A DNA stretch of 64,000 nucleotides from Gentiana macrophylla. Its lineage: Eukaryota > Streptophyta > Magnoliopsida > Gentianales > Gentianaceae. The stretch covers positions 50,361,947 to 50,425,946 of the forward strand of contig CM047806.1 in the NCBI GenBank assembly GCA_026214975.1. The letters are read 5' to 3'. Positions 56,293-64,000 of this stretch are shown piece after piece; position 1 is the first letter of the stretch, and each line of letters opens with the position of its first letter. The position numbers and the translations under genes were made by a program. A model generated the notes under the pieces. It ran no database searches. It was not told where the DNA came from and was given only the letters and a program-made list of their open reading frames with translations.

Positions 56293-56713
56293 ACTATCTT
56301 TGGATGTAAAATTGTGAGAAAGAGAACTTCAGGAACTTGTCAAATGCTAGGCAGCAGACTAGTATCATGGTTTAGTAAAAAGCAGAATTCCATATCTACC
56401 TCAGCAAGTGAAGTAAATTTATAGCGAATGAGTTCTTTGTTGTGCACAAATATTATGGATCAGACAACAGCTACGAGACTATGGAATAGAAGAGAAGACA
56501 ATTCCAATCATGTGTGATAACACAGGTGCAATATCTATTACAGAGAATCCAGTGCTTCACTCAAGAACAAAGCACATTGATGTGAGACATCATTTTATCA
56601 AAGATCATGTGGAGAAAGGAGATGTAATTTTGAGATACATATCTACAGAAGATCAATTGGCTGATATCAATAGAAGATCAATTTTTAAGTTAAAACGAGC
56701 TAGGAATGATTGA
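56293..56713 (+). pseudogene. pol: Sirevirus RNase H
   Basis: CKIVRKRTSGTCQMLGSRLV and WFSKKQNSISTSASEVNL (about 56301-56420) are followed, after a frame change, by MCDNTGAISITENPVLHSRT, KHIDVRHHFIKDHVEKGDVI and LRYISTEDQLADI, ending at 56713. The usual LADIFTKPL ending is altered. Only one assembled copy exists because this lies right of the duplicated overlap. Confidence 0.88.
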
Positions 56714-57257
56714 AATAGATTAAGTTACAAAGTTAAAAGGAGCGGCTAACTGGAGTAATCAGTGGACTGACTTCACCACCTGACTGAACCTTTGCCACTT
56801 TGGGTGCACTCACTTGGCAGGTAAGGCACTGGTACCAGCGAAGTCCTCTTCACCGATTATTAGGAACAATTATTTTTACCGCAGCTCAGTAAGCAGGCCA
56901 CTACATCGGCCTAGTGATCAGCCAAATCACTAAACCGCTAAATGCTATGAAGAAAACATCGAAGTATAGTGTTAAATGAATCGGTTTTTACACATGTGGA
57001 TAATCATAGAATTATGGAGTTTTATTTTGTGAAGATTACACACATGGATTTTGAATCAGACAAAATGATTATTTTGTGGAAGTTATTATTCGACAAGCGA
57101 GAATGATGGCAACGCCTCAATTCCTGGGCACTATCATTACATGCCTCAATCCTCTCTCCCATTATCCTTGTTAATCGCAATTTATATACACAAAATCATG
57201 CCATTACTCCACCAAAATCTCTCCACATTCAACCATGTTCACACTATCAAATATCCA
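56714..57257 (+). other. Non-coding spacer between pol and env-position ORF
   Basis: No credible ORF with pol or gag features. The right end becomes AT-rich and promoter-like. Confidence 0.5.
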
Positions 57258-57267
57258 CTATATAAAC
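57258..57267 (+). promoter_or_regulatory. TATA-like box upstream of env-position ORF
   Basis: CTATATAAAC lies 101 bp upstream of the ATG at 57368. Between them is an AT- and pyrimidine-rich stretch with a T-run and two AAAATCTC-type repeats, resembling a plant 5' untranslated region. Promoter function is inference. Confidence 0.45.
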
Positions 57268-57367
57268 AACACTTTAGAATTTTCACAAACTTTACGCCCT
57301 CTTTGAATTTCTTTAACCTTATTTTCTCAATAAATCTCAAAGTTTTTTTTTCTCAAAAATCTCAAAA

Positions 57368-58202
57368 ATGTCCTCATCTTCCTCAAATGCTAAGTCCGGA
57401 AAACTATATGAGAAATCAATTTGCAGCAGGATCGTTTTCCATTCAATCCACTTTAAAAACATGTGCAAAGATGATGAACAAGAAACACGATTAGTGGTTG
57501 GATGCAAAGATTTAGGGCTGATGACCTTTCTCAACCCTCCAATCACTGACATTTGCTACGAGAGTCTCATTTCCTTCTTGAAAACATCTACATATGTTTC
57601 TGGGCTCCTTGCAGAAGACGGTGAAGCATGTGAGGACAAGATAGTTGCCACTGTCAATGGAATAGAGGTGGTGATTACGGCGAAGGTAATTCACCAGCAT
57701 CTTGAACTCTTGAATCAACGGCACGTAAAAGTGGGGCTCGTTCCACAAGACATGGATGCTTTCTGGATGGAGATTGGAAAGGGCCATTACGGAAAAAAAA
57801 AAGTTCAACTGTCTAAGATCTTCTCTCAAAAAGCCTTTCAATGAGTTCAACTTACTGATTGGAAAGAACATTGAAGGAAAATTAGGAGCCATGAATGTCA
57901 TGACCGAGGCTAGAATGCGACTCATGGGAATTATCTACCATGGTCTAGAATTTGACTGGGGCACCTACATTTTCAGACGGCTAAAGGAACAAATCAAAGA
58001 AGAGGCCACTGCAGCTGAACAAGGTATTGCTAAAGGAAAGAAGAAAAAATGGATTTTATGTGTAAATAAATCTTATAGAATTCCTCTTCACTACCTGATG
58101 AAGTGTCTAAACATCCCTTTTGTGACACTTCATCGTTTGCATGACACCAAAGTCATGTATACTTATGTCAAACACACAAAAGCAGAAGGAGGAGGAAAGT
58201 GA
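57368..58202 (+). pseudogene. Sirevirus env-position ORF, one frameshift
   Basis: Starts MSSSSSNAKSGKLYEKSICS and runs open to 57790, where an A-run (GGAAAAAAAAAAG, about 57789) shifts the frame. The other frame continues open to 58202 (PFNEFNLLIGKNIEGKLGAM, HGLEFDWGTYIFRRLKEQIK, WILCVNKSYRIPLHYLMKCL). Combined length is about 278 codons. YESLISFLKTS, VNGIEVVITAKVI and an MGIIYHGLEFDWGTY block recall the layout of the putative plant transposon protein domain, but I cannot confirm homology. No signal peptide or membrane segment is evident in this part. The frameshift may be a homopolymer error. Confidence 0.6.
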
Positions 58203-59060
58203 AAGAAATCCAGTAGAAGCACCTCCGGTCAAAGAAAAAAAAAAAACGTCCAAAGAAATTTGGACAAAGAATCCCTTGGCACACTAAGAGATGAGGAAGA
58301 AGAAGCGACAAGAGGAACAAGAACGAGGAAGGAGATGATGATGATGGAGAACGACAAGAGGGCGAACATATAGAAAATCCTAAAAGGGATATTCATGTGA
58401 GTTGTAGAATACCTCATTTGGAAGATGGGAGACTCAAGATTCAACTTGAAAACTCTGCAAGAATGTTTGATGAAGAAGCTTTGTTCTTTGGATTTCTTGG
58501 TGTCATAACCTTTGTAGGCGTGCTTCATTAGACACTACTTTGGGAAATGATAGAAAAGGCAAAAGCTCGATTACATAAGTCATCTGATGATGAGGGTGGA
58601 AATATAGATCAATCTGATGATGATGATCAGAGTGATGGTGATGGTGGAAACAATGATGATGATGGAGGAGCACAAGGTGCAAGTGATCATGCTCAACATG
58701 ATGATGATGAATAAGCAACAAATGCAGTTGATGATGACATCACTCTGCATGCCTTCTTACAGAAATAGGAAACAACCAAGCAAACACCACCAGCTCAGAA
58801 AAATGACCAACAAACTGAGGCAGCTGAGTGCACTCCTGTGCAAATTCACATTGGACTACAACTATCTGTTGACACATCAGTTGATCAAGCGGAGTGTTGG
58901 ACCTTTGGATCATTTCTTTGCCATACCCGGCAAAGTCCATCCCCAACAAAGAGCATGGGGAATGAGAGACATTGGTGGCGAAATTACAACTACTCAAGTA
59001 CTTGAAGAAAGAGTAGGTGATGCTAATGTCACTCAACCGGATGTGCAATAAAAGGAACCT
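58203..59060 (+). pseudogene. Acidic, low-complexity continuation of env-position region
   Basis: KEKKKRPKKFGQ-like basic text is followed by HIENPKRDIHVSCRIPHLED, then a strongly acidic Asp/Gly/Asn-rich stretch (SDDEGGNIDQSDDDDQSDGD, 58579-58638), then TPPAQKNDQQTEAAECTPVQ. Stops and frame changes separate the pieces. A hydrophobic FFGFLGVITFVGVL occurs at about 58488-58530 and could be a membrane-type segment if in frame, which I cannot show. Confidence 0.45.
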
Positions 59061-59183
59061 AAACTAGCCCCTCCCACACTCACTCAACTAGGGACCTCTT
59101 CACCACCCTCACAAGCAAAAGTCAACAGGAGCGGGGATCTTTGTAATATCAAATCAAACTTTTCAATGGGCGGTGGACTCTAG

Positions 59184-60065
59184 TTGGATGAACTAGTGCA
59201 ACAAGCATTGTATCTCGAGAACAATGTCTGCTGCGCCTTCAAGGATGAGAGTCAAACTATACAATGCAGATTCCATGCAATTGCTGAGTACATAGAGGCA
59301 CAAAATATTATTGTGCATAGGCAAAATGATCTCAGGCATCAGATGAATATCAACACACAAACAATTACCTGGGCCTAAGGCAACATGTATCACTTGAAAA
59401 TAAGGCCATGGCGTTAGCAATTGGAACTAGAATGGGAGCTTTGGTTTGAATTAACAACTCATGACAAAGGTTCACATCCATTGAATCCAAATTTGGACAG
59501 TTTGATCAATACAAGCGAGACTACAAATAGCAATATATAACAACAACGAGGATGATCTTTGCCAAAAGGGGTAAAAAAGTAATAAGCCTTAAGGATCATG
59601 AGAGATGAGCATTTCAGAGCTAGAGATAAGGCGAGAGTCGAGCGAAGCGGAGAAGAATAGCAAAGAAAATCTTGGAATAGAAGGAAAGAACCAACAATGA
59701 GCCATGTCTTGGACTACCTTTCCCAATTAGAAGAAGAGATGATGGCGAGAGATAGATCGGAAGTCGACAAGAAAGAGTGGGACTAGCCGGTGAGAAGTTC
59801 GACGACCAACATCGATCTAGCTCAGCAGAGGTAGTGGTAGTAGACATAGACACCTTTGTTGGAAGATTTTACAGTCGAAGCGACATTTACAACCTACGGT
59901 AATAAGGAAGGAAAAGAGGCAGCAGTACTGGAGATTGTGAAAGAATTTTCAGAAATTTTCAGAGATATGGTGAAGATGTACGATAATATGAAAAGAGAAT
60001 ATGCTTCCACTAAAACAAGGAACAAAGGAAAAGCGGTGGCTCAAATAGTAGAGCAAATCAATTAG
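59184..60065 (+). pseudogene. Coiled-coil-like fragments of env-position region
   Basis: 59184-59378 reads MDELVQQALYLENNVCCAFK and later AEYIEAQNIIVHRQNDLRHQ. 59856-60065 reads EAAVLEIVKEFSEIFRDMVK and MYDNMKREYASTKTRNKGKA. Heptad-like spacing of hydrophobic residues suggests coiled coils, which are described for Sirevirus env-like proteins. The sequence between is out of frame, and 60066-60488 has only short frames before an AATAAA-like GAATAAAATT at 60487. Confidence 0.45.
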
Positions 60066-60570
60066 TGCCTCTCCTTTGCAAAAGGCCTAAGGAATTATCA
60101 AATGAGATACTGAGGCGAGTTTAACAACATGATAAAAATTTCAAACCAATGAGCGAGGTTAAACTCTCAACAACAATGCGAAATGTACAAAGATCTAAAG
60201 TTTGCAGATCCTCATATTGGTGAGTAAAAGCTCAGACTAGAAAAACACTTTAGAGAGCCACAGGCACATGAAACCCTGCAAGACTTCAATAGGCTTCTTG
60301 ACAAAATGGTATTTTTAGGCTTCACACAGAATGTTGCTCTGGAATATTGGAAATGGAAATTCCCAGAAATTGACTAGAAGGACATGGAAGGAATTCAATC
60401 TACAAAGTTCAAGAGGTACAAGCAAAATCTGAGAAACCTGTATTTGTAATATGTTTTGCTTTGAACAACTTTATGCCCTTCATGGATGAATAAAATTTTT
60501 GAGTTTTATTTTTTTTTATCATATTTAAATGTTTACTTATGTTCAGGCTTATAAGGGTTTTGGAATCATC

Positions 60571-60585
60571 AAAAAAGGGGGAAAT
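60571..60585 (+). other. Sirevirus polypurine tract
   Basis: AAAAAAGGGGGAAAT directly before the LTR start TGTTAGGAATTT, as is usual for Sireviruses. Confidence 0.88.
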
Positions 60586-61632
60586 TGTTAGGAATTTTCT
60601 TGTTTTGATAATTGCCATACTAGTTGTTATAGCAAGCTTGAAATAAGTTTAAAAGATCGATAATGTTTGTATAGGCTTCACTCGGAAGTCGACATGTATA
60701 AGTTCAATCGGACAAGCCTTTGTAATAGGCGGTAGGGACGGCTCGGTAAAATCATTGGAACAGACTCAATAAAGGCGACCAAGGAACCATTTCGGTGAAG
60801 TGAAGACCTATGGGTGACTTACAACCAGGAAGTCTATGATGACCTTGGGTAATTCTAAGACTTTTTACAAGTAATGGAATCTATTCAATTGAATATAATG
60901 TACTTGATCTCACCCAAATCAAGGCTCGATTAAGAACAAGCATACTTAGATATTGAAAGATCAATATAGAAACAAAAGCGATAAACCGGCTAAGTGAAGA
61001 TTCTACGGTGACTATCAAGAATAATGGTGAAGAGAATCATAGCGACAATGTAACAACTTATAAAGCGGATCCCTTTGTACCGGTCAAGCAACAGCCAAGT
61101 TAAGAAACAGGCAAGTGAAGTATGCTATCTGCATTTGATTTTGAACGTTAAATATATCAAGCAATTAATGTAGAATAAATCAAGGACGGATTTTATGAAG
61201 AACGTTTGAAGAAAATCCGGATCACTAAAATTAAGGAGAATAAAATCAAGGATTAAATCAAGGATTATTCTCCATATTAAATAGCCAGCGGATGGAATTT
61301 CAAATTCAAGGAAAACCAAGGCTATAAATAAAAGGCATTGACACACAAGAAAAAAAGATCTATAATACATAAAGAGCAGAAACTCTGTCAATTTCAAAGC
61401 CTTCTCTCTGAACTTAAAAGACATATCTAGCAGACCAACTCAGAATTCAGAACTACAAATCTACATCAAGCACTGATATTGATCTACCTTTTGTGAATCC
61501 AATTCACACCAGTTTTCAGCAATTGAATCATATTGTCTGAGAAGGAATTACACCCTTTGTGATAGCAACTGAAGGATTTGTTCTTAAGGAAGCGATGCTA
61601 AGGCGAGTCTTTGAAACTTTTGTAGCCAGGAG
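60586..61632 (+). repeat. Sirevirus 3' LTR, truncated at its right end
   Basis: Aligns with 28100-28945 and then with 39905-40115. TATA-like GCTATAAATAAAAGG is at 61320. Similarity stops near TGTAGCCAGGAG (61630), so the last 330-350 bp of the 5' LTR are missing. Mismatches again often fall at CAG/CTG. Confidence 0.82.
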
Positions 61633-62273
61633 TGAGCCGCTAACTTGCTGCTGAATCACATCTCTACAGCAGAAGCGCATCAGTGACTTCCCGAAGCCGA
61701 TCGGGAATCGAGATGAAACCCAATCGACCTGATATTTTTATGAAATGTCAATAACTCCATGTTTATTAATCTAACCGGTCGGATTTGCGTTTCAACGGTC
61801 GAAACTCTTCCAGAAATTCGAGGAAGTCACAGCTAGGGTTTCTGTGAATGTTGCGTTTTTTTATTCTGACCACTTTGCGAGAAATGAGCGTATATTGAGG
61901 CGAACTCCAATCGACACCAAATTTGGAGGGCTTGTTCATCATCTTTTAATCTTGATTACGGACGAGAGGATTATCATTTCAGCGGCTCAAACAACGGGAA
62001 AGCGGAAATACCAAGCGACAACTAAGCAGATCTACTTCTAGGAAATTAAAATTGCAACAACAAATAAATTACATAATTTCCTATACTCATATGAGCAATT
62101 TTCTTCGTTTATATGAGTTTACAATAGATCTAACAATAAAGCATGATGCCAACCCCAATCCATCTCTTCAACCACAACAAAAAAAATCATGCATATAGAA
62201 AAAAAATCCTACATGCAATTCCACTCCTTTAAATCGTCTATTTATGATTATAACTACATAAATCGTGGAACTG
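61633..62273. other. Unclassified sequence right of the Sirevirus
   Basis: No gene recognised. ATCGACACCAAATTTGGAGG at 61910-61929 is the reverse complement of part of the repeat at about 18446-18465, so a diverged inverted relative of that repeat may lie at about 61740-62040. The frame at 61844-62041 has no known motif. Confidence 0.35.
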
Positions 62274-62285
62274 GCTCCGATACCA
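62274..62285 (-). other. Primer binding site, initiator tRNA-Met type, minus strand
   Basis: GCTCCGATACCA is the complement of TGGTATCGGAGC, one change from TGGTATCAGAGC. It sits two bases before TGCGGGAAGAAGG, where a minus-strand LTR would begin. Confidence 0.6.
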
Positions 62286-62287
62286 CA

Positions 62288-64000
62288 TGCGGGAAGAAGG
62301 AGCTCGAGATCTAAACGCAATTAGATCTATGCTTGGCGGATGGATCACGATTCATATATTATAACACATAAATAAAGGATCTAAAATCCTACAAGGGAGT
62401 TAAGATTATCTTACCAATAGTGGGAAGAGAATCCAAGATCTTAGGATGAGAAACCTTGATCTTCCAATGTGTTCTCCAAACGGTGGTTGGTGGACACCCT
62501 TCTTGATAAAAGAACCTCCTTGATATGCAACACCAAGAAAAACTTATAGTTTTTCTTCTTCTAAAACCCAAGACAAGAAAAACGATTTTTCTCTCTCCTT
62601 TTTAGTGATATGGGGCGAAATTTGCAAGTGTGATTTACACTTGGAATAACTCTCCTTTTATAGGAGAGTAAATCCTTGGTCTGCAAGTTTTAATTAATTA
62701 AATAATTAATTAATTAATTAAAATAAAAAGATATTTTACTTAATGAATAATTGTGACATGTCATTGACCAATAGGAAACTAAATAACATGTCATACAACC
62801 AATCACATAACAAGAATATCTTTTATTTTCCATAACACAAGAAAATTAATTCTTGTGCTAAAAAGAGACATAAATGGCGCCACCTTGTAGGGTTTTCAGC
62901 CCACATAAAATGTTTTTTATGTGTATTATATTATTTAGCCCAACTAAATAATATCCATGCATATCAACTAATTAGCCAAGCCAGTTAATTATCACTGAGG
63001 CCCAAATAAACAAGAATATTAGCCCGAATTATATAAGCCACATTGGGTACCATGGGACTATAACTTGAGTAGCTCAATAATTAAATATATTATTCATCGA
63101 GCAGAATAAATATATTAAATTATTAATTCGAGATACACCACCATAAACCGGCCCGAACTCGCCAATTATAGATATATACTTACACTCAACCCATAGAGTA
63201 GATAGCGTCCATTGATATAATCACTATATACGGATTAACCCTCCATAGGATTGTCCATTACGAGGTGGGAAGTCTCCATGAACCCGACTCAGAATATCTT
63301 ATCCTTATTTACCATTAACACCCTGATGATCAATTAGTACACATATCTGACTAGTAGCTAATTAGTCAAATGTGAATTCCCGGGATCGGTCACTTTCTTA
63401 GGGCTAACAAATAAGGGGACTGTCTCTCTACTTCCTGTAGGAAGGAATGGATTCAATGTCTTTGAAAATCAGAATTACTCACTCATCAGGAGATAGTGCC
63501 AATGAGAAGTGGCTTGGAACACATATTTAAGTGAACCGTAACTAACACATCAAACACTACCCCGAGACAAGCAGCACCCTATGATCACCTCAGGATTAAG
63601 GTTGATCCATATATATAAATCTAATGATTTAATAAGATTCCTTGATTACGGAATTATACCGAGAAATCTGATTAAATCGATCAGTCTATATGAATGCCAT
63701 CATATACAAATGCCCCAGCGTAGGTACCCTCTGCCGATAGTCCGGATAAGACTATCACACCCTAAGGTGTTAGGCGCATTATTGGTGTTTTATTCAGAGA
63801 GAACCTAAACTCGATTAAGTTCACCACGGACTAACAGTTTAAGCATATCTCCACTAACTCAATCCTCACGTGTAATCCATACACTGAGTTAAGTGGTTAC
63901 ATACATATATACTGAGGGGTTGCCACAGTGTATTACTTTACAAGCACAAAGCAAGTAACTAAGATGAGATAAATTATGTCATCCATTATTAAAAACAATT
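62288..64000 (-). repeat. Probable LTR of a minus-strand copia element, running off the window
   Basis: Follows the inverted primer site. It is AT-rich with TTAATTAATTAA repeats (62694-62720) and a TATA-like TATAGGAGAG on the other strand near 62650. No ORF of note through 64000. The other LTR is not in the window, so the call rests on the primer site and on the absence of genes. Confidence 0.45.

Larger units (their letters stand above)
28100..61632 (+). mobile_element. Sirevirus-like Ty1/copia element, invaded by Athila-like element II
   Basis: The 5' LTR is 28100-28945 plus 39895-40453. gag and pol follow (40578-43841 up to the gap, repeated at 52798-56713), then an env-position ORF region (57368-60065), polypurine tract (60571) and truncated 3' LTR (60586-61632). 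The long LTR (about 1.4 kb), purine tract AAAAAAGGGGGAAATTG and extra ORF before the 3' LTR are Sirevirus traits. The span includes a 100-N gap and a probable assembly duplication, so the true length is uncertain and likely about 12 kb less than shown. Confidence 0.75.

Noticed and set aside
58503..58721. Minus-strand His-rich frame
   Set aside because: It is the shadow of the Asp-rich stretch on the plus strand (GAT repeats read as ATC/CAT).
1..64000. Defence system, gene cluster or viral insertion other than LTR elements
   Set aside because: All recognisable proteins are gag, pol or env-position ORFs of LTR retrotransposons. No caulimovirus-type or other protein family was seen.

Overview
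The window is plant repeat DNA, most likely pericentromeric or other heterochromatin of a eudicot. Nearly all of it is nested LTR retrotransposons of the plant lineages Athila, Tat, chromovirus, Ale/Tork-like copia and Sirevirus. I see no convincing host gene, tRNA, rRNA or CRISPR array. No intact polyprotein survives: every gag/pol region is cut by stops or frameshifts.

Layout from left to right. A decayed Athila-like element (I) fills 318-9240, with a MITE in its 5' LTR. A four-unit 119-bp tandem array follows at 9241-9717. A young-looking non-autonomous element with 1.44-kb LTRs and no coding capacity lies at 9750-15908. A lone Tat-type LTR (15993-16590) and the 3' end of a copia element (16591-17509) come next. 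That copia LTR is split by a 5.9-kb Tat-like non-coding element (17510-23386) with a matching ACTTG target duplication. A chromovirus integrase remnant (23463-23719) is followed by a second copia element (23720-28099). From 28100 to about 61632 sits a Sirevirus-like copia element, itself invaded on the minus strand by an Athila-like element (II). The right end (61633-64000) is unclassified sequence and what looks like a minus-strand copia LTR.

The Sirevirus/Athila II block appears twice, either side of a 100-N gap at 43842-43941. The last 12.0 kb before the gap (31802-43841) matches the first 12.1 kb after it (43942-56056), starting and stopping exactly at the gap edges. This looks like two contigs whose overlapping ends were scaffolded side by side without merging, rather than a biological duplication. 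The differences between the two versions are patchy and fall often at CAG/CTG triplets, which suggests modification-linked base-calling error. Frameshifts in this part should therefore not be read as genuine mutations.

The most interesting biology is regulatory. A GGACGGGCGTCC near-palindrome recurs in clusters just upstream of a TATA box in the LTRs of both the non-autonomous element and Athila II, in their leaders, and again upstream of a third TATA box placed before an env-position ORF. The unrelated Sirevirus also has an extra ORF between pol and the 3' LTR with its own TATA-like box. I found no defence system, biosynthetic cluster or other clearly new protein system.
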